Shown piece after piece: positions 52,903 through 63,297 of a DNA stretch of 64,000 nucleotides; positions within the stretch are counted from its first letter, which is position 1, and every line of letters starts with the position of its first letter. Both the position numbers and the translations under genes were made by a program. The notes under the pieces were generated by a model. It had not been told where the DNA came from. It was given only the letters and a program-made list of their open reading frames with translations, and made no database searches. The stretch lies in assembly GCA_032158295.1 (NCBI GenBank), contig CM063264.1, forward strand, positions 1,550,001 through 1,614,000. Direction: 5' to 3'. This stretch comes from Pycnopodia helianthoides (lineage: Eukaryota > Echinodermata > Asteroidea > Forcipulatida > Asteriidae).

Positions 52903-54816
52903 ATGTTTATTTTTTCGTATCTGTGGTCAATTCTTCAGGTAAGCTCAGAGCTTTGTGTTGTTGTTTGTAATACTGGGGATGTGGGCGTGGCTTGGGAGCG
53001 TGGGGTGGGGGTCTTGGGGCTGGGATAATGGGCTGTTTTTCCGCGGGGGGGGGGGTGATCGGGTGGAGCAAAAGAAAAGTGTTCTACTCTGATATTATTG
53101 GAAACTATGCGAATCAGAGGGTCATTTTAACCAACGAGTCCAGTGTTTACATCAAAAAAGGCGATATTTTTGTAAAGAAAAAAATATTTTAATAAATCAT
53201 GTTTTACTTTTAACTGAAACTGAATAATCAATAAATAATGGATTGCGTTTTTCTTTGCAAAAACTGTAGTCTCAATCTACTCCTAGAATTATGAGGTTCG
53301 ATCCGGAGATGGAGACAATAGCGGATCGAACCTCATAATTCTAGGAGTAGTCTCAATCCAGAGCTAGAGGCAGAGGGCGACAAGTTTTGATAAGGGAAAG
53401 GAATATATGAACAATATAATGATTTAATTACCATAAAATGATTTATTTAAGATATATTTCTAATAATATCTTAAAGAAATCTTTTTATGGTATCTGTATT
53501 TTTAACTCTTAAAACAAGTGTGAGTCTACTCCGGACCCTGAGGAGGTTCCTGCACAGTACAGGAAGATGACGATGAAATTAATAAAGTGTTTCTTTTCTT
53601 TTCAGGTGAGGTATGTTCTTTTGAAGGCAGCTCTTATCTATTGTATCACTTTTGTCATCGTACTCCCCCTGCTTTGTCACAACCTGCCGTATTCCAAATA
53701 CTTCAGGATCCCTGTTGACATCAACAAGAAAGTTTACGACTACAACCAGCGAAGGATCAAACTGGCAGAAGATTATCTGTCGAAGCTGGAGTCGGAGCAC
53801 GTGAGGAGAGGTATGCCAGCGAAGCCGGGGGGTTGCGGTTGGCCATCGGTGTCGTTAGTGTGGAACGACAGAAGAAAAAATCTAAGACGGTCGGAACGCA
53901 ATACCTCACGCAGGTGATGGCACGCTTGCACGAGGCGATTGTGAGACACGGTGTCCAAGATAAGACCTATATGTTCGTCTGCAATGTCGAGAAGAATGGC
54001 GTCGAACATAAAGAAGCTAATAATCTCTCGAGATATTTCCACGTGAGGCGGTTTCCACGGAATCGGACGCGACAAGAGAAGTTGAGCAAAGAACGCGAGA
54101 AAGAGAATTACGCATTCTGTCTGGAATCTGCCGCGACGCTCAAAGCCGACTACGTCCTACTACTCCAAGATGATGCCTTGCCACATCCAAACTTCTACGA
54201 CGTCTTGGACTATCTCCTTAAAAACAAACTAGAGAGGAAAATGCAACGGGGACAATACACGCACGGCGAGAATGACTGGGTGTGGACGAAGCTGAACTTT
54301 CCAGACAATTTAGCCGAATTTAACCGCAGCCCGTACTTTGTCTATGAGTGGGTCGCACTCTCCCTCACTGGGGCGGGGGTCATATCACTGATTTACCATC
54401 TTAGCACAGGTCAAGATACACTCCCAACAAAGTCACGGAATTTCGTCTTAGTTTTAAGCGTCGTCTTCATTCTGAGTTTCTTCTACTTCTTCTTGGCCTC
54501 TTGGCTCATCGGTCGGCCTTATTTCCTACGTCTATACGGCCTGTCCAAACACTTCACCAAGTTAACACCGGGTACTTCGTGTTGCCTACCTGCGGTCGTG
54601 TTTCCTCGCGATCAGATTCAGGGGCTGGTGAATTACTTAAACACGATCAAGTGCACTCCGATGTTTCCCCTGGACTTCGCCTTGGACGCGTACCGCGAGA
54701 AGACCAAACTCAAGCAGTACCTCGCCGTCCCAAACCTCTTCTCACATATCGGATATTTTTCAGCGTTACACCAGGGTGTGAATTCCCGCGACGCTTACGC
54801 CTACCTCATTGAATGA
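52903..54816 (+). CDS. PGAP4: PGAP4 (TMEM246), post-GPI-attachment GalNAc transferase
   Basis: Golgi-resident glycosyltransferase that adds the N-acetylgalactosamine side chain to GPI anchors on proteins. Two coding exons: 52903-52938 (MFIFSYLWSILQ, donor GTAAGC) and 53606-54816 (acceptor TTCTTTTCAG). The product is about 415 aa; human is 403. Features in order: N-terminal signal-anchor helix (residues about 15-37), GVVSVERQ strand, FVCNVEK, a QDDA acidic motif at about 200-203 where the family usually has EDDA, then two close hydrophobic helices (about 259-277 and 291-313). That pair is the transmembrane hairpin which characteristically interrupts the catalytic domain in this family. The C-terminal part has CCLPAVVFPRDQ and PNLFSHIGYFSAL. 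Exon 2 changes frame at the six-G run 53827-53832, where one more G restores it. Stop TGA is at 54814. Confidence 0.92.
53277..53350. repeat. perfect 29-bp inverted repeat (hairpin element) in PGAP4 intron 1
   Basis: Left arm 53277-53305 and right arm 53322-53350 are exact reverse complements, with a 16-bp loop. CTCAATC sits just outside the left arm and CTCAATCC outside the right, possibly part of a target duplication. A degraded copy is at 57205-57290. Confidence 0.9.
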
Positions 54817-54893
54817 TAAAAAAACTCAAAACACTGCTCAGACTGGACAAGTTTAATTTACATCGGTCACTGAAGGGAGTTTGTGTTCGCTCG

Positions 54894-54940
54894 TCCCCAG
54901 CGCCTTGCCTTAAAACCAAAGGCGCTGGGATGGGCAAACG
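54894..54940. repeat. GC-rich hairpin in the PGAP4 3' UTR
   Basis: CCCAGCGCCTT and its inverse AAGGCGCTGGG are about 13 bp apart, roughly 80 bp after the stop codon. It would form a stable stem in the mRNA. Confidence 0.6.
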
Positions 54941-56634
54941 TATCGTTAACGTTAATGCTCAGTCCCATCATGCATCACACTCACACTGCAAGCACTGCAA
55001 GCACTGCACGCATGACGTACTTCCTGAACAAGAATCTGTGCAAGCTGATTAGCCCATTTCAGCGGTCCTGGATAGGCCGCTGGGGCCGAGCGAAGAGTTT
55101 GTGTTGCTTGGCAACTGTTGCCGTTCATTTACCTCTCTGTTGTGCGCATTTTGTATTTTTTAGATTAAATTATGCCATGTAATTCATGTACAATATTTTC
55201 ATATCATCTTTTTCAAAAAATATCAATCCAAATTTATTTTGTATATATGGTTGTAGTTGGGCGTGAGGGGGGGGGGGAGGGAGGGTGCTATTGTTACTTT
55301 ATTTATTTGGGGATTTTTCCCAAGTTTGAAGTTGCCAGCTATGTGTGACTGTTGTATTTTAACAGAGGGCACACAATGTATTACTGTTTTACTTTTAACT
55401 CTGATTAAAAAAACAAAACAAAGATCTTTCATTAAAGGTTTGGTTTTTGTCAACGTTATGCTAACTGATAGACAAAATTATCAAGAAAAAAAAAAGTCGC
55501 CTGTGACAGTTTCAGTTGAGTACAGTGTCTACTTGTTGAGAAAACAGCAAAAAAAACACCAACTACATGTATATAAAGAACGTGGAATCAATCCATGCTT
55601 AGCGAGGTGACAGCTAGTACTAACCGCATGGCTGAAGGGTTCACAAAAACGGACACCACAGAAATTTGAATCTCCAAAAGTCGCCATGAGACAGTCTTTG
55701 GAGATTCAAATTTTTCGACACTTTTACTGATTTTCTTATCAATGGGGGGGGGGGGCACTTCAGACAAAACAATTTTGCAGGATGCAGGCTCACTGCCATT
55801 ACCCTCTTTTATAAGAGGCTTTCGGATAAAAATCACATTTTTTTCGGGGTCATTACCGAAGTATGACCCTTCCTTTAACTTTGATAAAAACAAAACAAAA
55901 CAAAGATGTTTGATTAACTGGTTGATTCAGCTCTGCTAGTTACAAATATGAAAATTGTCACTGCAAATAAATGTACCACATTTTTACTGCAATAAATGTA
56001 CCACATTTTTATAGACGCCACTGTTGTTTCAATGTTTTTATTGACAATCAATTATCAGCTACACCAAAACGAAATTCTATTTATGAAATTATGAGTAAAC
56101 TAAATGACAAATAAGTAATCAAGTGCTACTTAAAATAATGTTAAAGTATCTGAACAATGTGTCTTAACGTGTTATGTAAAATAAACAAAAAATATCACCA
56201 AGAATGACGTTGAAGTTCTTTGAGCATTTCTTAAATTTGTGTGGAACAGCCCAAGCAAAGTTGGCCCTAACAACCCCAATTCCACAACAATTATCAACTC
56301 AGTTTTACAATTGCACAACTTCATCAGGGGACAGTCATTTTGTTTGTTTGTTGTTTCATTTAAAGGAATCATCTATGAATCCAAAATGAGGCTGGAAGGG
56401 AAAATAGTCTGGTTCCTTATACACAATGAGATTTAGAATTAATGAATGCTATTACGAACAAGGCGCAAGACCAACAATGCAGCAGTTCCATGATGAAGAA
56501 CTGTTATATTATACTACTGTTTTGTGGACACTGATCATTTGCTATAAACCAAAGCAGGGCTACTTTAATCCCATCTCCCTATGACACAAGTTGGTGATTT
56601 GCTAGGACCCTTCCTCACTTTAACAAAATTCAAT

Positions 56635-56812
56635 ACCAATGATGATAGTAGAAAACATCCCTTAAAATATTTCTGTCTGAAATGCTATATTTGGCCAATC
56701 GATCTCAAACTTCTACAGGTTTGTTAGTTTATGTATATGGTGAATTACATAAAGTGCTTACACTGCCAGCAACTGTTTTGTTAGCAAAAACCAATCCTGT
56801 AATGTTCCTTTA
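56635..56812. repeat. fold-back element, internally deleted, family TTTAAAGGAACATTACAGAATTGG
   Basis: Contains GATGATAGTAGAAAACATCC joined directly to GATCTCAAACTTCTACAGGT and the right terminus, lacking the middle about 150 bp and the left terminus. Confidence 0.75.
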
Positions 56813-57204
56813 ACAACCAAACTGTTTGACCAGTGGCATAGCCAGGTTTTTTGTTCACTGCTGGAGGGAGGGGGCGGGACAGGGGCCACTTTTAATCCTT
56901 TTTACGAGCTCACACTCCTACATCCCCGGACTTTCGTGGGGGGGCACCAGGGCCCCCTCCCAAATTCCATGTAAATCATAATCAGTTTACTAGTGCAGTC
57001 CTCAGTCCAATAGAATCAAACAAAACATGCAGTTGGATTCTAAAGGGTTGGAAATGGTTAAGGTTTAAAAAAAAAACCTGCTTAGTGTATGACTTTGCTT
57101 AGTGCATAAAACCTTGCTTAGCTTCTTGAGAGCTTATGAAAACTCACTGTGAACTTTAAAATAACAAAACCATCATTACAGACGAACCCTGTTCATTTAC
57201 GACT

Positions 57205-57290
57205 ACCCTAAATCTACTAGAACTATGAAGTCCGTTCCGCTATCGTCTCCACAGTCATATCATAGTTCCAGGAGTACCCACAATCCATCA
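57205..57290. repeat. decayed copy of the 53277-53350 hairpin element
   Basis: AATCTACTAGAACTATGAAG at the left, ATCATAGTTCCAGGAGTA at the right, and a loop CGCTATCGTCTCC that is inverted relative to the intronic copy. Confidence 0.7.
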
Positions 57291-57439
57291 AAAATTCTAC
57301 TTGAAATTTCGATAGATCTTTTACATATCTGATTTCAACCAGAATTTTGAAAAAAGGTGTCCGATAAGCCATTTAGATGTTAGATTTTGAAAAATATCAC
57401 TAACAATTGACAGTGTTGCTACATCACAAAGAACAACCT

Positions 57440-57633
57440 CCTGGTCCCAATTTAATAGAGCTGCTTAAGCAGAAAAAATTGCTTCACAATTTTCTGCTAA
57501 GCAGAAATCAGCAGGTACCAGTCACAAATTGTGCATGTGGCATGGAATTTTGGCTGGTAACCTTATTCTGGTAAGCATAGTTTTGTTGTGCTTAGCTACT
57601 TTTTGTGCTTAAGCAGCTCTATGAAATTGGGCC
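57440..57633. repeat. palindromic MITE, family TTTCATAGAGCTGCT
   Basis: From GGTCCCAATTTAATAGAGCT to AGCAGCTCTATGAAATTGGG, about 110 bp from the TXNL4A stop codon and possibly within its 3' UTR. Confidence 0.8.
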
Positions 57634-57742
57634 CAGATGTTATGTGCAAAGCCTGGCATAATTGTTCCATCAGGTTCATTCAGAATTGTGCGAGGAGGGT
57701 GTTCTTATGACAGTTTCAAACCCAACTTGTTAACTTCAAGGG

Positions 57743-58171
57743 TTAGTATCTGTATTTGGTTGAGTAATCCTTGGGCGAGACCACGAGACCACGCCCTTTT
57801 CTCGCCCCTTTGTACACAGTCTCGACAATGTCAATCATTTCCTGAGGATCTTCAAGAGTCCAGTTGATTTTGTTGTTGTTTCCCGTTCCCAAATCAATCA
57901 TTATATGCTTGTTGCGGAAAAAGAACATACTTGTACAAGGATCGTACAATTCATACATCTTGTTAAAATCTGGAACCTCCGTGATGTCGACGAGGTAAAC
58001 GACGGCGAAGTTCTTGCACTTGTCAGCGATCTTGTATAAGATCTCGTCCATGTTCATACAAGTGGGGTCCCAGTCGTGTCCGAAGCGTATGATGACGACG
58101 CGATCCTCCTCTGAGGTAATGGCCTGGTCCACCTGCCAGCCGTTGTGGAGATGCGTTAGCATGTAGGACAT
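57743..58171 (-). CDS. TXNL4A: TXNL4A / DIM1, U5 snRNP 15-kDa thioredoxin-like protein
   Basis: Core spliceosomal protein of the U5 snRNP and U4/U6.U5 tri-snRNP with a thioredoxin fold, needed for pre-mRNA splicing. The uninterrupted CDS encodes exactly the 142 aa usual for this family and is near-identical to it: MSYMLTHLHNGWQVDQAI, RFGHDWDPTCMNMDE, VDITEVPDFNKMYELYDPC, RNKHIMIDLGTGNNNKINW, and the C-terminus LVVSPKDYSTKYRY. As expected for DIM1, the redox CXXC is absent (WDPTC). The start lies in a strong context (GCCACCATG). An AG acceptor at 58238-58237 shows a spliced 5' UTR, which argues against a recent retrocopy although the CDS itself has no intron. Confidence 0.97.
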   Translation of the reverse strand: MSYMLTHLHNGWQVDQAITSEEDRVVIIRFGHDWDPTCMNMDEILYKIADKCKNFAVVYLVDITEVPDFNKMYELYDPCTSMFFFRNKHIMIDLGTGNNNKINWTLEDPQEMIDIVETVYKGARKGRGLVVSPKDYSTKYRY

Positions 58172-58236
58172 GGTGGCGATATGGGAGGTTTCACTTCTTC
58201 TTTAGCAACAAGAAAATCGCCAGGGAGATGTTTTAT
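58172..58236 (-). other. TXNL4A: TXNL4A 5'-UTR exon end with splice acceptor
   Basis: On the minus strand TTTTTACAG (AG at 58238-58237) precedes 65 nt of leader and the ATG. A matching donor, GACAA followed by GTGAGTATC, lies at 58765, so a 5'-UTR intron of about 528 bp is likely, with the first exon starting upstream of 58766 toward NDUFA9. These are splice signals only. Confidence 0.5.
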
Positions 58237-58765
58237 CTGTAAAAACAAAATAAACTGACTGATGATGATCACTCAAGCTTCAACAAAAAGTCAACATTTT
58301 TTACAAAATTTGGAAATGTTGAGGAAGAAAAAGCAACAATTTTCACAAAAAGGATACTTTTGTTTGGCTTTTTTTAGCTTGCCTCTCACATAGTATATAA
58401 AAAAAATAGTACCCCTCGCCCCACTGAAATTCTGTATTCCACAACCGGTTACCACACTATTCCTACCTCCATCCATGATATACATTTTAGTAATAATAGT
58501 AGAAATATATATTTATTTTATTGACAAACAAAACTACAACAAAATACAATTAATTTAACCGTCTTTTAGTACGTATACACTTTTATAAATTCATTTAAAC
58601 AAATTTATAACCATTCTGACAGTGTACCCGGACCCCACCACTTTGAATTCATCAACGATTTCAATTCATTTCAATCAAATCATCTATATTTATGATCTAA
58701 TTCTATATCAATGATGCCTGGTCTCAACGTCTCAACAACCGACAATTCAAATTCTAGATACTCAC

Positions 58766-59129
58766 TTGTCTGCCAGTCAAAATCGCAACGCCGAATACAA
58801 AAAGAAAACAATGTTTTTTAAATTATCCAATTTCCTCGCCAGAAATTTGTTTGGAATATAAACAAATTCGTATTTTTCTTCAGACCATTTCGTCACAAAA
58901 ATTTACGTTTTCATTGATATTTATTGTACTGGTTTGGTCAGATCCCGTCATAAAGCATAGTTCTATCCTAACGAAAGTGTTACAGGGTACTATACCAAAT
59001 CTTCTTGTAATTTCGTTGTTGATGTTCTCTATAAGACTCCGTAGTTAATTTTAACTGGTTCCCCGAGAGGTTTCTTAATGACTTGTGCAGCAGAAAGGAA
59101 TGTGAACCATTGTAGTGAAACAGTCCAAG
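58766..59129. promoter_or_regulatory. shared TXNL4A-NDUFA9 head-to-head promoter region
   Basis: About 360 bp separate the last plausible TXNL4A 5' exon (donor at 58765, minus strand) from the NDUFA9 start codon at 59130. No repeat family that I recognise is in it. Both are housekeeping genes, a common arrangement for bidirectional promoters. I see no TATA box at a convincing position. Confidence 0.45.
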
Positions 59130-59138
59130 ATGGCGGCG
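59125..59138 (+). promoter_or_regulatory. YY1-like motif over the NDUFA9 start codon
   Basis: The sequence CCAAGATGGCGGC matches the YY1 consensus AANATGGCGGC and contains the initiator ATG. This position just downstream of the TSS is typical for YY1 sites in nuclear genes for mitochondrial proteins. It supports 59130 as the translation start and a TSS close upstream. Confidence 0.6.
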
Positions 59139-62100
59139 CTCACAGTAGCCCTGCGAAAAACGTCCGCCTTTCCAAGTAAGTTTTTAGGAATACTTTTCTT
59201 GTTTTCATTCTGATAATTCTCCACACAGTTAATGTAATGTTTGTAGACACTTTGAACAAGTTAAAGTGTGTACTTAAGATAATTTAGGCACAATTTTTTG
59301 TCAAAATGTTCACTGACCGGTCTTTACTACTCTAGAAACTACTGTATCCTTTCAATGCCAAAATGTAAAAAAAGTATTTAAAAAAAATGTATTTTTAAGA
59401 ATGTATTTATTTATTTGTTTATTATTTATGTGTGGGGTCTTTAATTTTGGAAAAAGTTTTTGCTAAATTACTTGCTAGTAACGGGTGATGTCAGAAAACA
59501 GGATTTTAATTTAACTACTTTTTAGTTCAATTGAATAAGTTACACATTATATTATTATTTACTAACATAACAAGTAAGAATAATATAACACTAAAACAGT
59601 AACACTAAAACAGTTAAATTTAAATTGTTAATTGTTTTCTCTTTGCAGAAGGTGTACTGCGTTCAGTTTCATGTGTAACAGAGTCACACCAGCGTAATGC
59701 AGGCACCTACCATCATGCCGTTCTACCAAAGGGTAGAGGTGGTAGATCCTCGTTTAGTGGCATCGTTGCAGCAGTGTTTGGAGCCAACGGGTTCGTTGGA
59801 CGATATGTCGTCAGCAGACTAGGTTAGTATTCAACCCTGCTGTGGCCAAAAGATCACTCGAACTTAAAGGTACACGTTGCCTTGGATCGGGCGAGTTGGT
59901 CTATAAAAAGTGTTTGTAACCATTTGTTATAACGTTTTTAAGCAACATTTTTTGCTTTAAAAAATAACCATCACCATGAAATTGGACCCAAGGGTGACTC
60001 AAAGAAAACCATATCAAGATTTTAAAAACAATAAATGACAATTTTTAGGTGAATGATTTTGATTCTGTGTGGTATGGCTTGCAGGTCGCGAAGGGTCACA
60101 GGTCATGATTCCTCACCGCTGTGATCACTACCACCTGATGCACTACAGGGTCATGGGTGACCTGGGTCAGATCCTCTTCAGAGTAAGTATGGTTAATAGT
60201 GTTTCACTAAAGATCCTCGTCACAAAATGATGCAGCAACAAAGTGGGTTGTTGGCGTTTTGGTTGCCGACTTTTTTCCACAACCAGGGAATAAACTTGTG
60301 TTTTTCATACTTTGCAGCAATGTAACCTGCGGGATCACGCTTTAATGTCCGACATTATGCAACATTGTAACGTTGTCATCAACCTGGTCGGCAAAGACTA
60401 TGAGACAAGGTAAGAGCTCAACTTTCCGGTCTTCCACTTCCTTGGATTTGTCTTTGCTCTCCCTGCCGTTTCACAAGAACATTTCCAAACTTTAACAATC
60501 ATTCTCATCAATCAAGTACAAGAGAAGTTTCAATCGCTCTCTTTATAACTGCCCACCTCCTCTTCCTGCTTGTCCTCTGGAAGTCTTTTGATGAAGTGTG
60601 TCTGTTTGTCTTCCTCTCTTGAAGGAATTTCACCTTCGAGGACACCAACATTGAGGCAGCTCGTAACATCGCCCGGCTCGCCAAGAATGCTGGAGTCAAC
60701 CGTCTGATTCACATGTCTGCCCTCAGTGCGGATATGTCTTCACCCTCAAAGTTCCTCCGGACCAAGGTAGGGCCGAGTCAATGAACATCATCATTGCTTT
60801 GTCGTTTGGATTGGACGAAAGCCGTAGGTCCCTTGTATTGCGTAATGCACATAAAAGAACAGTTACACTAATCGCTAAGAGAAGGGGTTTGCCCCGGTGT
60901 TTCTGGCAGTGGCTGCTGAATGCGTCGCAGAACCTTGTTAAACTCTTACTGTCTTAAAATGTTTCTGTTCATTAAAGTGCCGTGAGTATCTTATCGGTAG
61001 ATGGGTGATCTTCAAGACTATTGATTATCATTTATTATTTATGTGCTCACAACAGGCGGCCGGAGAGGCTGCGGTGAAGGAAGAGTTCCCGGAGGCCACC
61101 ATCCTCAAATCAGCCCAGATCTTCGGTAGAGAAGACCGCTACTTCAACCACTTTGCTAGTAAGTAGTTGTAAAACATCCTCCTCCAGCAAACATGAATCT
61201 TCCCTGCTGATTAATCAATAATTGGATTGAATTTATGATTCCACACTTGCTCCTGAAATACAGAAATATCTAGCACGTCTGAAAGGATGGTTTTCATATT
61301 CCACAGAAAAGCTGCGACTTCCTGCTCCAAGAAGTTCTGCCTTCAGGTTCAAACCATCCCTTCTGCCAGGAGGTTGTTGATATCCGCAGATTTCTCAGTT
61401 TTTAATCACCCTTTAAAGAAAAATTATGAACCATTGCACTGAAACTGTTATTAGTTGCGTTGTCAATTTTTTTATTTGATTTTCCACAGATCAGAGATTC
61501 TTTGGTGGTGTCCCGATGTTCATCTCGGCTTACAAGACTGTCAAACGACCAGTTTATGTGAGACATCTCGAAACATATTATTTTTAACATTAGTGCGTAA
61601 GATTTGTACTTAGCTTTCCTTCATTTGATGTTTGGCTTCACCAGTAAGATGGACAAAAAAGTCAAGCTAAGGTTTAGGATAAAAAGTCAGCTTGCATCGT
61701 GAGTTTTACTTTTTGTAAATAGTTGTATTTTCATTTATTTTCCCCACCTCTTGAAGGTTGCGGATGTAGGGCAAGCCATCGTGGAGGTCATCAGGAATCC
61801 AGACACAGCAGGCATGACCTTTGAACTTGTTGGGTAAGTTGACCTTTGGATACTTATCCACAGTTGATTTTCCAACCCGTAAGGTAGCTCCAAACAGTCC
61901 AATTATATTGTGGATAAGTTTGAAGGAAAGTATTGCAACAAGATGTTTACAAGATGACTTAACCACAGACCTTGAGATTTGTACTTATTAGAAACCTTGT
62001 TAGGCACTTTCATTGACTTCCCAGAAGTATTAAGACCAAAATGTGTCCTTGAGCAAACGGCGTGTCACAAGAACATTTCCAAGGGCTGTGAGATCTCATC

Positions 62101-63297
62101 AGTTGGTCAAACCACAGACTGCTCAGTGGGGAGTCTGTCAACACAATGAGCTTTGTTCTGGGCAAACATCTATGAACAGAATCCATCCACAATGTATCCT
62201 GGATTTACCCTTTGTGGATAAACTTTTCCGCAACTTATCCAGGAATTGTATTTATTCGTTATGACAGGTCCAACAGTTATCTCAAACAGAAATACTGTGG
62301 GTTCGAATCCAACTTCAGGTGCACAGCATACAGCTGTTATCATAGCTTCTCAGATCAACACTAACGAGACCCCAAAAATGTGTTTTTCGTTTTTACAGCC
62401 CGAATGGCTACCTCCTACCGGACTTGATCGACTTCATCTACCGCGTCACCAGACGCCCTTACATCAAGTACCCAGTACCTAGACATCTATTACGCCTCGT
62501 AGCAGCCATCATGGAGAGAACTCCATTCGATCCTCTGATGACCAGAGACATGTTAGAAATGGTGAGAACGTGGTCTTAAGTTTATGCCCCCCTCCCCCAG
62601 TCACTCCTCCCACTCTCTGCAACAATTTCCAGTGAGCCAATATCCAGTGAGCCGATCAAACCTTTGCATTCAACTGCATGGGTTGTGAAGGGTAGCACAA
62701 CTGTGCACAGAACTTTCTGTGTACTGTGTAGATGTGTTCCCCACATGATATCAAATCGTCGGTTTCGGATTATAAGGTTGTCAATGCAGTTTGTCTTAAA
62801 AATGCTTTTGAATACTTGGAGCCCCTGGTAAATGGAGTTTATTGTAGAACCAAATATTTTACTACACAAAATGGCGGACCGTCTGTTCCGCTGGTTGTAT
62901 TTTAAGTGGAAAATTTATGTTTTTTTAATCACCCCTCATTAATTACAACACACTGTAGGTGTTTTGGTTCATGACCACCTTTTTAAAAGGACAAGGAGTA
63001 ATTTCAAACAGCAATATTTTGAGAGATTTGAAGGCAATGTGCCCCTTTAAAACCTGTTTCCAATTTAGCTTTTCTTTGAACAAAACATTTTCATTCATTT
63101 GTTTGTCTTTTCCTTCTTTTAACTCCTCAGCAACACTCTTCTGAAAGAGTCACCCTGGAACCCCAGGGCTGGAGGACCTCGGGATCACCCCAACCCAGAT
63201 CGAGTTAGCCGCCATTAAAGGCCTGCGTAGACACCGCGCCGACCGCTACTTTGATCTTGGTATCGACGAGGTGGAAGCCGCGCCCACCGTCAAGTAG
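59130..63297 (+). CDS. NDUFA9: NDUFA9, mitochondrial complex I 39-kDa accessory subunit
   Basis: Atypical short-chain dehydrogenase subunit of NADH:ubiquinone oxidoreductase; it binds NADPH structurally at the Q-module/membrane-arm junction in the matrix. Ten exons: 59130-59175, 59649-59822, 60085-60182, 60318-60409, 60625-60766, 61056-61158, 61490-61557, 61757-61833, 62399-62561, 63131-63297; about 376 aa (human 377). The N-terminus [14 protein letters not shown] looks like a mitochondrial presequence. Exon 2 holds the Rossmann dinucleotide motif [17 protein letters not shown]; later come [41 protein letters not shown] and [20 protein letters not shown]. The last exon changes frame within a CCCC run at 63161-63164; one more C gives [12 protein letters not shown], which fits the family at equal spacing. 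All introns are GT-AG. Confidence 0.95.
59868..60060. repeat. truncated dispersed repeat in NDUFA9 intron 2
   Basis: Begins AAAGGTACACGTTGCCTTGG then ATCGGGCGAGTTGGTCTATA. From memory this is the start of a repeat common in marine invertebrate genomes. Only the left end is present. Confidence 0.5.
60805..60980 (+). repeat. SINE fragment in NDUFA9 intron 5
   Basis: CGTAATGCACATAAAAGAAC, AGTTACACTAATCGCTAAGA and AACCTTGTTAAACTCTTACT match the body of the 30330-type SINE; head and tail are lost. Confidence 0.7.

Larger units (their letters stand above)
54817..57740. other. PGAP4 3' region and PGAP4-TXNL4A intergenic stretch
   Basis: This holds no further coding region. Possible PGAP4 poly(A) signals are ATTAAA near 55165 and two AATAAA-like sites near 55968 and 55986. 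Other contents are an 11-bp-arm GC hairpin at 54894-54940, a hairpin with 16-bp arms around 55663-55718, and a deleted copy of a fold-back repeat at 56635-56812. A palindromic element copy sits at 57205-57290 and a fold-back MITE at 57440-57633. The TXNL4A 3' UTR must lie at the right edge; I see only a weak ATTAAA near 57446. Confidence 0.5.

Noticed and set aside
54501..54812. 103-codon frame overlapping PGAP4
   Set aside because: Shadow frame of the PGAP4 catalytic and C-terminal coding sequence.
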